From Isoalcanivorax pacificus W11-5 (GTDB lineage: Bacteria; Pseudomonadota; Gammaproteobacteria; Pseudomonadales; Alcanivoracaceae), in contig NZ_CP004387.1 of assembly GCF_000299335.2 (NCBI RefSeq), positions 2,046,001-2,110,000 on the forward strand: a stretch of 64,000 nt of DNA, given 5' to 3'. Numbering within the stretch: the first letter of the stretch is position 1; the number at the start of each line of letters is the position of its first letter. The translations under genes were made by a program, and so were the position numbers. Positions 43,236 to 52,588 of the stretch are shown one piece after another. Below the pieces are notes generated by a model. It did no database searches and was not told the origin of the DNA. It saw only the letters and a program-made list of their open reading frames with translations.

Positions 43236-43373
43236 TCAGAGCCGGTCGGCAATGCTGATCGCCAGCAGGCCGCAACCGATACCGGTCAGTGTGATGCGCA
43301 ATAACCATTCTCGTAGCGTAGGGCCGTCCACCAGCAGCAGCCAGTGATCCAGCTTGCGTTGCCAATTATTCAT
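43236..43373 (-). CDS. 45-residue membrane peptide
   Basis: MNNWQRKLDHWLLLVDGPTL then REWLLRITLTGIGCG and LLAISIADRL. A single helix at the C-terminal half. Predicted from the frame and composition; ribosome site is not clear. A stem loop GCACCGGCCA / TGGCCGGTGC follows its stop (43202-43226). The 233 bases upstream to 43607 hold no gene I trust. Confidence 0.45.
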   Translation of the reverse strand: MNNWQRKLDHWLLLVDGPTLREWLLRITLTGIGCGLLAISIADRL

Positions 43374-43606
43374 TTTCAGGTCCCCCCAGACCTAATTCCC
43401 TGAATAGACAGCCGTTATGCCGGCTGCGATTCATCCCTGCGGGCGACAACCCGACTGCTCGCAGAGAAGACGACGGGCCGCAGGACACACGCATGTCCCC
43501 GTACATCTTCACGCGCCGAATGTGACACGCCTCACAACTCTTGCACAATAGGGGTGCACGCCGGGTTAAAACTTTCGGACGCCGGGTCCACGTTTGCCAT
43601 CCCGGT

Positions 43607-45184
43607 TCAGGGGGTGCGGGGATAACCTGTAATGGTGCGGATACGGCGATAGAGCGGCGACAGCCGTCCATAGAGGGCGCGGTAAACCTCCCGGTAAAGC
43701 CGCTCATACAGGGCGTGTTGCTGAGGATCAGGCTGGAACACCTGCCCGACCCGCGTCATGGCCGCCACGGCGGCGACATGGTCCGGATACAGGCCTGCCC
43801 CCACCGCAGCGTTGATCGCTGCCCCCAGACCGGAGGTTTCACTGGTGTGCGGGCGTTCGGCCGGCAGGCCAAAGATATCGGCGGTGATCTGCATGATCAG
43901 GTCGCTCTGCGAGCCGCCGCCGGATACGCGGAGCCTTTTCACCGGCACGCGGTTGCGTCGTGCCAGCCGCTCCTTGCCGTCGCGCAGCGCGTAGCCGATA
44001 CCTTCGATAATGGCGCGGTACAGGTGCGCGCGGGTGTGTACATCACCGAAGCCGATGATGGCGCCCTTCGCTTCCGGGCCGGGGAAACGCACTCCCGGGT
44101 TCCAGAAGGGTTGCAGCATCAGCCCCATGGCGCCCGGTGGTGATTGCGCCAGCAGGCTGTCGAACAGAATTTCCGGCTCAATGCCCTGCCGCGCGGCCTC
44201 CAGCACTTCAGCCTGGGCAAATTCGCGCTTGAACCAGTTCACCATCCAGTAGCCGCGCTGGACGATGATCTCCGAGTTGTAGTGTCCGGGCACGGCAGCC
44301 TGATACGGCGGCACAAACGGCTGCGGCTCGACGTAACGGGTATTGCAGGTGTTGTAGGTGGCGGTGGTGCCGTAGCTGAGGCTGCCGGTGTCCGGCGTCA
44401 ATGCACCGGCGCCGAGCACTTCGCAGGCTTTGTCGGCACCGGCGGCGTAGAACAGGGTTCCGGCCGGGATGCCGGTGGCGGCGGCAGCCTCGTCACTGAT
44501 CGGCCCGATCAGTTCACCGGCCTCCAGCAATGGCGGCAGTTGCTCTCGCTTCACGCGCAGTGCCCGCCATTTCAGGTCATGCCGCCCGGCCCAGTCCCCC
44601 CGCCGGAAATCGAACGGCAAGTACCCCACCTGGGAAGCCCGTGCATCACATAGCCGGCCGGTCAGCCGATGTGTCAGATAACCGGACAGCAGCAGGAAGT
44701 GCCGGGTGCGGGCCCAGATATCCGGTTCATCGGCGGCCAGCCAGTTGCATTCGGCCTTGGACTGAAACTGACGCAGGGTCTGCCGCTGGCCGAGCAGCGC
44801 CACGGGCGCGGCCAGCCACCAGGGTAACCGGGGGAAGTCGGAGGTGCGGCGCTGATCCAGCCAGATAACCGCTGGCCGCAATGGTTGGTAGTGCTCATCA
44901 AGACACACCACCGAGGCCCGTTGTGTGGTCAGGGCGGCACCGCGTATCCGCTCGCGCAGTGCGCTGTGCGTGTCCCAGAGTTGCTGGCAGGCGCGGCACA
45001 GGCTGTCCCAGAAATACGCGCAGTGCTGTTCGGCGTAGCCAGGCCGCGCGGAAAAATACGCGTCGATGTGCACCTGCGAACGCGCCACCAGTGTGCCGTT
45101 CAGGTCGAACAGCATGGCGCGCACGCTCTGCGTCCCCTGATCAATGGCCAGCAGCAGCGGCCCCTTGTCGAGCGGCTCGTTCAT
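43607..45184 (-). CDS. FGGY-family carbohydrate/glycerol kinase-like protein
   Basis: 525 residues, ATP-dependent phosphorylation of a polyol or sugar. N-terminal phosphate site LLAIDQGTQSVRAMLFD, catalytic Asp in YAAGADKACEVLGAG, adenosine site RVSGGGSQSDLIMQ and ETSGLGAAINA. Longer than GlpK and without its glycerol residues in the obvious places, so it may act on dihydroxyacetone or another polyol. Starts by ATGA overlap inside glpD. Confidence 0.85.
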   Translation of the reverse strand: MNEPLDKGPLLLAIDQGTQSVRAMLFDLNGTLVARSQVHIDAYFSARPGYAEQHCAYFWDSLCRACQQLWDTHSALRERIRGAALTTQRASVVCLDEHYQPLRPAVIWLDQRRTSDFPRLPWWLAAPVALLGQRQTLRQFQSKAECNWLAADEPDIWARTRHFLLLSGYLTHRLTGRLCDARASQVGYLPFDFRRGDWAGRHDLKWRALRVKREQLPPLLEAGELIGPISDEAAAATGIPAGTLFYAAGADKACEVLGAGALTPDTGSLSYGTTATYNTCNTRYVEPQPFVPPYQAAVPGHYNSEIIVQRGYWMVNWFKREFAQAEVLEAARQGIEPEILFDSLLAQSPPGAMGLMLQPFWNPGVRFPGPEAKGAIIGFGDVHTRAHLYRAIIEGIGYALRDGKERLARRNRVPVKRLRVSGGGSQSDLIMQITADIFGLPAERPHTSETSGLGAAINAAVGAGLYPDHVAAVAAMTRVGQVFQPDPQQHALYERLYREVYRALYGRLSPLYRRIRTITGYPRTP

Positions 45185-46683
45185 GCGGCTTCGATTGCCG
45201 GGGCCGGCAGGCTGTAGAAGCGCTGCACAATGCGCTGGTAGCGCGTCAGTTCGGTCGCCCAGCGCGCCTCGTCCCAGCCGAGCTGCGCGCAAATCTGCGC
45301 ACGCAGGCCCGCCAGTGTGGTGGCGCCGCCATCGGGCAGCAGGTTGCCGAGACGGGTCCGGCGCAACATCAGGTCGTCCAGGTGCTGCACCATTTCGTTG
45401 TCCAGCACCCAGCGCACCTGCTCGCTCAGTGCTTCGCCCTGTGGCCAGGCATGCAGCGGATGTCCCAGCCCGGCCGGCAGGGACGGCGCCTGGCGGAACA
45501 GTCGCGGTGTATTGAGCAGGCGGCGATGGGTCTGGCGGTCAATCAATGTGGCGGCCAGCAACGCATCCAGGGCAATGACACGGAACGTTGTCAGCTTGCC
45601 GCCGCTGACGGTAATCACGCCATCCTGGGTCCAGACGGCATGGTCACGGCGTTCTTTCGACGGATCCAGCCCTTTGCCGGAGGAAATCACCGGGCGCACC
45701 CCGGCCATGGTCGAGACGATGTCCTCTTCAGTGAGATGGATATCCGGAAACTGGGTGTTGACCAGCCGCAGCAGGTAATCGATCTCGCGCTGGCTGACAC
45801 GCGGCTCCAGGTCCAGGTCGTCGCCATGATCCAGATCGGTGGTGCCGATGCAGGTCAGTCCTTCCCAGGGGAAGACGAACACCGGCCGGCCGTCGTCCGG
45901 GTGCATCACGGTCAGGCAGTCCTTCACGGGCAGGCGTGCGGAGGCCACGAACAGATGACTGCCACGCAGTGGCCTGACCCGTGCGCTGGCGCCGGACAGC
46001 CTGTCGGCCCAGGCGCCGGTGGCATTGATCACATGGCGGCTGCGCAGGGTATGGCGTGCGCCGGTCACGCTGTCCTTCAGCACCAGTTGCATGTCGCCTG
46101 GTGTACCACTGACGGACTCTGCACCGGCATAATTGATCATTGCCCCGCCCTCGGCGGCGGCCTCATGCAACACGCGCAATACCAGGCGGCTGTCATCGGT
46201 CAGCGCGTCAGTGTAGCTCATGGCACCTTCCACCTGATCGTGGCGCAGCGCCGGCACCCGCTCGGCCAGTTCTTTCGCCGACACCCAGCGATGGTCGCGG
46301 ATGCGCGCCAGACGATCATACAGCCACAACACCAGGGTCATGGCCCAGCGACCGGGGAACTGGCCACGGCGGATCGGAAACAGGTAGGTCTGGCGCACCA
46401 CCAGCCCCGGCAACTCGCACAGCAGCCGTTCGCGCTCGCGTAGTGCTTCACGGGTCAGGCGGATATCGCCCTGGGCGATATAGCGCAAACCACCGTGGAC
46501 CATCTTCGAGGAACGGCTTGAAGTTCCCCATGCAAAATCATGTTTTTCAAGCAAAAGAACCTTCAGTCCGAGTTGCGCTGCTTGCAGCAGCACCCCGGCG
46601 CCGGTAATCCCTCCGCCAATCACCACCAGATCCCACTGGCTGTCCGCCAGCGACGCCGGGTCGGGTCGCTTGCCAGGCATCAC
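45181..46683 (-). CDS. Aerobic glycerol-3-phosphate dehydrogenase (GlpD-like)
   Basis: 500 residues, FAD enzyme feeding the quinone pool while turning glycerol-3-phosphate into dihydroxyacetone phosphate at the inner membrane. FAD motif VVIGGGITGAGVLLQAA, the GTSSRSSKMVHGGLRYI block, and PLRGSHLFV for substrate. Placed after the AGPS-like gene and before the kinase. In this setting it can supply DHAP for an acyl-DHAP branch instead of simple glycerol use. Confidence 0.9.
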   Translation of the reverse strand: MMPGKRPDPASLADSQWDLVVIGGGITGAGVLLQAAQLGLKVLLLEKHDFAWGTSSRSSKMVHGGLRYIAQGDIRLTREALRERERLLCELPGLVVRQTYLFPIRRGQFPGRWAMTLVLWLYDRLARIRDHRWVSAKELAERVPALRHDQVEGAMSYTDALTDDSRLVLRVLHEAAAEGGAMINYAGAESVSGTPGDMQLVLKDSVTGARHTLRSRHVINATGAWADRLSGASARVRPLRGSHLFVASARLPVKDCLTVMHPDDGRPVFVFPWEGLTCIGTTDLDHGDDLDLEPRVSQREIDYLLRLVNTQFPDIHLTEEDIVSTMAGVRPVISSGKGLDPSKERRDHAVWTQDGVITVSGGKLTTFRVIALDALLAATLIDRQTHRRLLNTPRLFRQAPSLPAGLGHPLHAWPQGEALSEQVRWVLDNEMVQHLDDLMLRRTRLGNLLPDGGATTLAGLRAQICAQLGWDEARWATELTRYQRIVQRFYSLPAPAIEAA

Positions 46684-46684
46684 G

Positions 46685-48280
46685 TCACTTCTCCTGTAAC
46701 AGGCAGCCCGGGTTCAACCGGGCTTGCGGATCAAAATGCGTCGCCAGCGCCTGCAACGCTGACATCCCCCGTGCGCCTTTTTCGGCGGCCAGCCAAGGGG
46801 CATGGTCTCGCCCTACTCCGTGCTGGTGACTGATGGTCCCGCCGTGGGCGACGATTGCCTCCGAGGCGGCGGTTTTCATCTTGCGCCACTGGGCCAGCGT
46901 GGTGGCGTAGTCGTCCGCGCACCGGAACACGTAGGTGGTATAGATACTCGAGCCTTGCGGATAAAGGTGTGACAGATGGGTGAAAACATGCGTTTTCTCA
47001 CCCTCACCTGACGCGCCGTGCAAGGCGGTTTCGATGGCGTCGACCATGGTCGGGACGCGTGCCCAGTCGACACTGGTTTCCAGCGTGTCCACCACGTAGC
47101 CATGCTCCCACAGACCGTGCCGCAGGTACGGGGAGCGGAACCGCGCGTCCTCCCATTTGCGTCCCAGCAGGCGGCCGGTGTTGACGCCGCCGGCGCGGCG
47201 GATGCGCCGCAGCACATCGGCCAGCAGGCGGCGCGACGGCGCCCGTTCGCCAGTGACGCCGAAGGTGACCATGCACTTGCCCTCGCCACAGCCACGCAGG
47301 GACAGATAGCGCTCCAGCCAGGCCACCAGTTGTTCATGGCCGGCCAGTGTCAGTTGGGTCCGTGTTTCCTCAGCGTTGGACAGGCGCAGCATCGACAGTG
47401 GCACCCGCGCCTGCACCAGGCTGCGCACCAGTGCCACGGCGCCCGGCCAGTCCGGCATAAAGGCGACATGGAAGGATTCGTGCTCCGGCAGCGGTGTTAC
47501 GCGCAGGGCGACTTCACTGATGATGCCGAACCGCCCTTCGCTGCCGAGCACGACTTCGCGCAGGTCCGGTCCGGCAGACGACGCCGGCAGAGTCGGTATA
47601 TCCAGTGTGCCGTCCAGGGTTTCCATGCTGCCGCCGGCAAACAGTTGCTCGATGCGGCCATAGCGCAGTGACTGCTGGCCGCTGGAGCGGCTGGCCACCC
47701 AGCCGCCCACGGTGGACAGTTCCCAGGATTGCGGGAAGTGACCTAACACGTAACCGTGCTCGCGCAACTGCTGTTCGACGGCCGGACCATTGGTGCCTGG
47801 CCCGAAGCGGGCGATCTGGCTTTCACGGTCCAGCGACAACAGGCGATTCATGCGCGCCAGGCTCAGCGTCAGCACAGGCTTTTCCTGCGCTGGCGGATTG
47901 ATGTGGCCGGCCACGGAGGTGCCGCCCCCGTAGGGCACCAGCAACACATCCTGCTCGGCAGCCCAGGCCAGCAGCGCGCGGATATCGTCGGCACTTTCCG
48001 GCTCGGCCACGCCGTCGGGAAAGACGCCAAACTCCCCGGAGCGCATCGCCAGCCAGTCTGGCAGGCTCTGGCCACGGGCATGGCGGACACGGATATCGGC
48101 AGCCGTGTTGACCAGTGGGTGAGCCGGCAACCGGGACGCCGGCACACGTGCCAGCACCTGCTCCCAGGTGGCATCGGGCAGCGGCCGGCCAGGTCCGAGG
48201 GTGTCCCTGAGAAACGCCAGCCCGGAGGCTTTCAGCGGAAAATCGTTGGCGTCATCGCCCCAGCCGTTCCAGCGTCGCAT
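46685..48280 (-). CDS. FAD-binding oxidase, alkyl-DHAP synthase-like (AGPS)
   Basis: 531 residues. FAD-binding PCMH part: LVPYGGGTSVAGHI, IARFGPGTNGPAVEQQL and GSEGRFGIISEVALRV. C-terminal part resembles alkylglycerone-phosphate synthase: AHGGTISHQHGVGRDHAPWL (the HxHGVG tract). AGPS swaps the acyl group of acyl-DHAP for an alkyl group to make ether lipids. Start at 48280 with AAGGAG ten bases ahead; the longer frame is non-coding. First gene of the operon with GlpD and FGGY kinase. Confidence 0.85.
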   Translation of the reverse strand: MRRWNGWGDDANDFPLKASGLAFLRDTLGPGRPLPDATWEQVLARVPASRLPAHPLVNTAADIRVRHARGQSLPDWLAMRSGEFGVFPDGVAEPESADDIRALLAWAAEQDVLLVPYGGGTSVAGHINPPAQEKPVLTLSLARMNRLLSLDRESQIARFGPGTNGPAVEQQLREHGYVLGHFPQSWELSTVGGWVASRSSGQQSLRYGRIEQLFAGGSMETLDGTLDIPTLPASSAGPDLREVVLGSEGRFGIISEVALRVTPLPEHESFHVAFMPDWPGAVALVRSLVQARVPLSMLRLSNAEETRTQLTLAGHEQLVAWLERYLSLRGCGEGKCMVTFGVTGERAPSRRLLADVLRRIRRAGGVNTGRLLGRKWEDARFRSPYLRHGLWEHGYVVDTLETSVDWARVPTMVDAIETALHGASGEGEKTHVFTHLSHLYPQGSSIYTTYVFRCADDYATTLAQWRKMKTAASEAIVAHGGTISHQHGVGRDHAPWLAAEKGARGMSALQALATHFDPQARLNPGCLLQEK

Positions 48281-48400
48281 CGGTGAATAGTCTCCTTCAT
48301 GGCACAGACCGCTATCAGGGTGCAGTATGCTAACGACAGCCCGCCCCCCTTTCACTGGCGCGACCGGCCAGCACATGGACATTTCAGGACAGGGATTTTT

Positions 48401-49084
48401 ATGCGCACACCGCCGGATTCCTCCGAACCTGCCGGCAGTATTGACCAGTTGCCGGACCAGCACCACGGGCTGCGACGGGCGGTGGCAGCAGATATCCCGG
48501 CGTTGTCGGCGATGCTGGCGCGGGCGTTCTCGGATGATCCGTTCTGGCGCTGGATGGCACCATCGGGGCCAGGCTACAGCACGCGGCTGGAGCGGGCCTT
48601 CAACGCGCAACTGAAGCATCTGGCGATGCCTGGCGGGCTGGTGCACTGCCTGCCGGATCATCAGGGCGCGGCACTCTGGTCGCCGCCGGGCACCTGGAAT
48701 ACCAGCCTGCTTGGCCACCTGCGCTACATGCCCGATCTGGTGCGCCTGTGCGGCGCGCACCGTTTACCGCAGCGTCTGTACGGCATCCAGCAGGTACAGC
48801 ACTTTCATCCGTCCGCGCCGCATTTTTACCTGCAGGTGCTGGCCGTGGACCCGGCCAGTCAGGGGAAGGGATTGTCGAGGCAATTACTCGAACCTGTGCT
48901 CACACACTGCGACCAGGCGCAGCTGCCGGCCTATCTGGAAACCTGCAACCCGGACAATATCGGCGTGTATCAGCATTTTGGTTTTCGCGTCTGCCAGCAG
49001 CTGCGACTACCCGCCGGCGGCCCCACCGCCTGGTGCCTGTGGCGCAGCGGGACATCCGGGCAACGCTGGCAACCCGGTTACTGA
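48401..49084 (+). CDS. GNAT-family N-acetyltransferase
   Basis: 227 residues. GNAT fold with acetyl-CoA motif VDPASQGKGLSRQLLEPVLT (Q/RxxGxG/A as QGKGL) and the end TCNPDNIGVYQHFGFRVCQQ. The N-terminal half is less usual and may set the substrate, unknown. Start at ATG 48401 (MRTPPD) with AGGG ahead. Overlaps the convergent acyltransferase gene by a few bases. Confidence 0.8.
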   Translation: MRTPPDSSEPAGSIDQLPDQHHGLRRAVAADIPALSAMLARAFSDDPFWRWMAPSGPGYSTRLERAFNAQLKHLAMPGGLVHCLPDHQGAALWSPPGTWNTSLLGHLRYMPDLVRLCGAHRLPQRLYGIQQVQHFHPSAPHFYLQVLAVDPASQGKGLSRQLLEPVLTHCDQAQLPAYLETCNPDNIGVYQHFGFRVCQQLRLPAGGPTAWCLWRSGTSGQRWQPGY

Positions 49085-49926
49085 TCCCGCAGCAGCCAGC
49101 GACGCCACCGGCTCAGGGACGGCCGCTCTGCCGCGCGCGCCTGTTCCAGTGCCGCGATCATGCCGTTGATGCTGTCCGCCACCTGCTCACGCACCTGCCA
49201 CTGCACGGCCGGGTCCTGTTCCTGCCCTTGCAGTGCGGACGTGCTGATCGGCGCACCAATGCGAAAATGAAACGGTTCCGGACGCGGCATCAGCGTGGGG
49301 CCGATCCCCTTCGCCAACGGCATGAACAGATCCCCGTCACGCAGCTTTTTTGCCACGGCATCACGCGACAGCAGCCAGCGGCCAAGCCGTGACGCACGGA
49401 AATCATGGCCGTCATACAGAATGCGCCAGCTTTCATCGCAGCCCACCGAGGCAAACGGAATAATGTCGTAGCCATGGGCAATGGCCATGCGGGCAAAGCC
49501 GGTACGCTTTTTCCACACCAGCCGGTTGATCTCGTCGCGGCGTTTGGCCACCTCGCGCGCACCACCGGGGAACACCAGAATGTGCTGCCCCTGGTCCATC
49601 AGCGCGCGGCAGTTTTCCGGCGTGCCGGGCACGGCGCCGAAATGTTCCAGCAGGCGCCCCCAGCCGGGCGTGACGAAATGGAAATGATCACCAAGGCTGC
49701 GCGGAAAAACACCGGTGCGACGGTATAGTTCGCTGACGAACAGCGGCGAATCGACAATGCCGTACATGGCGTGATTGCCGACAAACAATGCCGGGCGCGC
49801 GGGATTGACGTGCTCTTCACCACTCAGCGTCGGCGCAAAGTACCAACGCTGGAACGCCAGTACTGACTGCAACAGGCGCAATGATGGTGGCCGGAAGTCG
49901 GTCAGTGACGCAGCCTGTCGGCTCAT
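49078..49926 (-). CDS. Lysophospholipid/glycerol-phosphate acyltransferase
   Basis: 282 residues. PlsC motifs: NHAMYGIVDSPLF (HxxxxD), PRSLGDHFHFVT, and FPGGAREVAKRRDE in place of FPEGTR. A cytoplasmic-face membrane enzyme moving acyl chains to a lipid acceptor. I chose ATG 49926 (MSRQAASL) with AGGAA nine bases ahead; an earlier start at 50043 adds a non-homologous tail. Next to the ether-lipid-like operon, so it may complete the same lipids; inference. Confidence 0.85.
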   Translation of the reverse strand: MSRQAASLTDFRPPSLRLLQSVLAFQRWYFAPTLSGEEHVNPARPALFVGNHAMYGIVDSPLFVSELYRRTGVFPRSLGDHFHFVTPGWGRLLEHFGAVPGTPENCRALMDQGQHILVFPGGAREVAKRRDEINRLVWKKRTGFARMAIAHGYDIIPFASVGCDESWRILYDGHDFRASRLGRWLLSRDAVAKKLRDGDLFMPLAKGIGPTLMPRPEPFHFRIGAPISTSALQGQEQDPAVQWQVREQVADSINGMIAALEQARAAERPSLSRWRRWLLRDQ

Positions 49927-50045
49927 GCAGTAAATTCCTGTCAATTTTGCGGTCGCGGAGCTTACCACATGACAGACGCGCTTTCGCCAACCTGTCATTT
50001 CCCGTAATGTCACCGTAAAGTCAAACCACCCACTCAGGAGCAACT

Positions 50046-50711
50046 ATGAGAATAATTGCGGGAAGCGCTTTTCTGGTAGGGATGCTGGCCCTGCAGGGTT
50101 GCCAGACAATCAATCCCTATACCGGCGAGCAACAGACCAGCAAGGCGACCAGCGGTGCAGCCATCGGCGCGGCTGTTGGCGCACTGGTCGGCATCGCCAC
50201 CTCCGACAGTGCCAAGGAACGCAAGGAGCGTGCGCTGGCCGGAGCCGGCATCGGTGCGGTCGCTGGTGGTGGCGTGGGCTACTACATGGATGTGCAGGAA
50301 GCCAAGCTGCGTGAAAAGCTCCAGGGCACCGGCGTTTCCGTGACCCGTGATGGCGAGAACATCATCCTCAATATGCCCGGCAGCATTACCTTCGATACCG
50401 ATTCCTACCAGCTCAAGTCACAGTTTTCGCCAGTGCTGGAATCCGTTGCCGAAGTGCTGAAAGAGTATAAATCCACCATGATTCAGGTCGGCGGCCACAC
50501 TGACAGCACGGGCAGCGTGCAGTACAACATGCTGCTGTCGCAGCAACGCGCCCAGTCAGTGGCCAATGCCCTTGGCCGCGCCGGTGTCGAGCAGGTGCGC
50601 ATGGATATCGTCGGCTTTGGTCCGCACCAGCCGGTGGCCAGCAACGATTCCGCCAGCGGGCGTTCACAGAACCGCCGTGTGGAACTGACCCTGTTGCCTT
50701 ACACGAAGTAA
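50046..50711 (+). CDS. OmpA-family lipoprotein with glycine-zipper domain
   Basis: 221 residues. Lipobox LALQGC, then a glycine-zipper (GAAIGAAVGALVGIATSDS and GAGIGAVAGGGVGYYMD), then an OmpA C-domain with peptidoglycan-binding VGGHTDSTGSVQYNMLLSQQ and SQNRRVELTL. It links the outer membrane to the wall, like YiaD/PA0833-type proteins. GGAG lies just ahead of the ATG. Ends at a strong terminator. Confidence 0.93.
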   Translation: MRIIAGSAFLVGMLALQGCQTINPYTGEQQTSKATSGAAIGAAVGALVGIATSDSAKERKERALAGAGIGAVAGGGVGYYMDVQEAKLREKLQGTGVSVTRDGENIILNMPGSITFDTDSYQLKSQFSPVLESVAEVLKEYKSTMIQVGGHTDSTGSVQYNMLLSQQRAQSVANALGRAGVEQVRMDIVGFGPHQPVASNDSASGRSQNRRVELTLLPYTK

Positions 50712-50740
50712 CGGCAACGCAGGACTGCTGTTATGTAAAG

Positions 50741-50762
50741 CCCCGGCTCAGCCGGGGTTTTT
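50741..50762 (+). terminator. Rho-independent terminator
   Basis: CCCCGGC-TCA-GCCGGGG and five T, 30 bases after the OmpA lipoprotein stop. Confidence 0.9.
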
Positions 50763-50780
50763 ACGTTGTGGCCAGGGTGG

Positions 50781-50810
50781 AAAAGACCAGGCCCTTTACG
50801 AAGGGCCTGG
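50781..50810 (-). terminator. Terminator for the ferritin-like gene
   Basis: CCAGGCCCTT-TACG-AAGGGCCTGG with four T on the minus strand. It lies 15 bases beyond the stop of the gene at 50826. Confidence 0.8.
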
Positions 50811-50825
50811 CAACACAAGGCCGTA

Positions 50826-51938
50826 TCAGGACACCTTTTCGTACAGTGGCCGCGACAGTTCGGCCCAGTCGATCTGGCCATCGTCCAGCAGGTTTTCGAA
50901 TTGCAGGATGCCCAGCTCCTCGAACTTCGGCCGCACCTTGTCGGTCAGCAGGCCGATCCGCTTGAGATTCGGAATGATGCGGGTGAACAGCAAATTGCGG
51001 AACTGCGCCATGATGTGCGACTCCAGTACCTGCTTCCGCGCTTTCTCGCCATCCCAGCCGAATTCGGCAAACACTTCGGTGGCAATCAGCCGCTCGCGCA
51101 TCACCACGCAGGCCTCAAAGGCAAACTGCGCCCGATCCTCTCGCTCTTCATCCGTCAGGGTGCTGACGAAATCCTCCAGATAGTTGACCCCGAAGGTCAC
51201 ATGCCGCGCCTCGTCGCGAATCACCAGGGTGATCAGTTGCGTCAGCAACGGGTCCTTGGCCGTCAGCTTGAGGGTGTTGAAGGCGGCCAGGGCCAGCCCC
51301 TCGATGATGATCTGCATGCCGATGAACTTCAGGTCCCAGCGCGGATCGGACAGGATCTTGTCCAGCAGCACTTTCAGGTTCGGGTTGATCGGGTACAGGA
51401 TGCCGATCTTTTCCTGCAGGTAACGGGTAAAGGCCTCGACGTGGCGTGCTTCGTCGAAGGTCTGCGACGCGGCATAGAGCTTGGCATCGTAGGTCGGTGC
51501 GCAGGAGGCCAGCTGTGACGCCACCAGCAACGCACCCTGCTCGCCGTGCATGAACTGCGCCAGCATCCAGGCGAGGTTGTGCCAGCCGAAGCGCAGTTTT
51601 TCCTCGTCGGAAAGCGTTTCGAACGGTTCCCAGCCACTGAACGGATTGAAGTTCTGGTCGAGCGGGATTTCGGATTTCGGGTAAGTCTGGCTCCAGTCCA
51701 GGTCCATGTCCGCGTTCCAGTTCAGCTCTTTGCCCAGTCGGTAGAGCTTACGGATACGACCGTCGGCGGAGCTGTAGTCCCAGTTGTAGTGGCCGGTCAG
51801 TGGCGTCTGGAAGATCTCCACCACATCCTGCACATGGCCGGGTTGCAGGCGCTGTTCGATATCGTCCGCGCCGGGACCGTCCCAGTTGTCGTAGTAGGTG
51901 ATGGTGTCCGGCGGCGATTCAATCCGCTTGATGTCCAT
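50826..51938 (-). CDS. Ferritin-like diiron protein, oxygenase-like
   Basis: 370 residues of helices. Two EARH-type metal motifs, FDEARHVEAFTRYL and IRDEARHVTFGVNYLED, plus the Glu of MHGEQGALL and IIEGLALAAF give a four-helix diiron site as in ferritin-like oxygenases and ribonucleotide reductase R2-type proteins. Relatives in hydrocarbon-degraders are of unknown substrate. Start at 51938 with GAGGTG eight bases ahead. Monocistronic; about 190 bases upstream have no gene. Confidence 0.8.
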   Translation of the reverse strand: MDIKRIESPPDTITYYDNWDGPGADDIEQRLQPGHVQDVVEIFQTPLTGHYNWDYSSADGRIRKLYRLGKELNWNADMDLDWSQTYPKSEIPLDQNFNPFSGWEPFETLSDEEKLRFGWHNLAWMLAQFMHGEQGALLVASQLASCAPTYDAKLYAASQTFDEARHVEAFTRYLQEKIGILYPINPNLKVLLDKILSDPRWDLKFIGMQIIIEGLALAAFNTLKLTAKDPLLTQLITLVIRDEARHVTFGVNYLEDFVSTLTDEEREDRAQFAFEACVVMRERLIATEVFAEFGWDGEKARKQVLESHIMAQFRNLLFTRIIPNLKRIGLLTDKVRPKFEELGILQFENLLDDGQIDWAELSRPLYEKVS

Positions 51939-52132
51939 GGGTAGCGCACCTCTGTCTTGTTGTTGGCGTTTCAGGCCCTCGGGGCCAGGGGCAGTGTCCT
52001 CAAAGCTAGCCCTCCAGGTGGCCGACAACAATGTCGCGCAATGACAATAAACACCCTGTCTGGCGCGAAATCACAATCACACCAGCGGAATGTCAAACTG
52101 ATATACCCGATGTGAAACAAAGAGATATACAA

Positions 52133-52588
52133 CTAATCTGAGGCTGTTTCTTCAGACAATAGAAAGTGAGCCCGGGCAATGGCGATAGGCTCTGCTCGGC
52201 GCACCTGCCAGGCACTGATATGGACATTGGCCACTCGCCGGCCAAGGCGCGTCACCCGACACTCGGCAAAGGTGTCACGAAAATGCCCGGCGCGCAGATA
52301 GTCCATGGTGAAGTCGATGGTCTTCGGCACGCGCGGCTCGCCCATCTCCAGCAGCAGAAAGATGATCGCCGCCTGCTCCAGAAAGCCGGCCACGGCGCCG
52401 CCATGCAGGGCCGGCAGGGTCGGGTTGCCCAGATTGGTGTCTGATTTCGGCAGGATGAACAACAGCTCTTCGCCGCGCGCCACGGCCTCAATACCGAGAA
52501 AGCGGGCATAGGGTACGCGCTCGATCAGCATCTGGTACGGGGTTTCGCCGCGGCGGCAGCTTTCCACCAGGGTTTTCAGGGCATCCAT
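52133..52588 (-). CDS. PaaI-like hotdog thioesterase
   Basis: 151 residues. Hotdog fold with LPALHGGAVAGFLEQAAIIF, where HGG is the usual loop, and the partner strands TIDFTMDYLRAG. Hydrolyses acyl-CoA thioesters of unknown length. Starts in a one-base overlap (TGATG) with the thioesterase gene before it, so the pair is co-transcribed and may form a hetero-oligomer. Confidence 0.85.
   Translation of the reverse strand: MDALKTLVESCRRGETPYQMLIERVPYARFLGIEAVARGEELLFILPKSDTNLGNPTLPALHGGAVAGFLEQAAIIFLLLEMGEPRVPKTIDFTMDYLRAGHFRDTFAECRVTRLGRRVANVHISAWQVRRAEPIAIARAHFLLSEETASD

Noticed and set aside
43366-43707. Minus-strand frame of 113 residues at the end of the FGGY kinase gene
   Set aside because: Overlaps the kinase C-terminus in another frame and shows no natural protein pattern.
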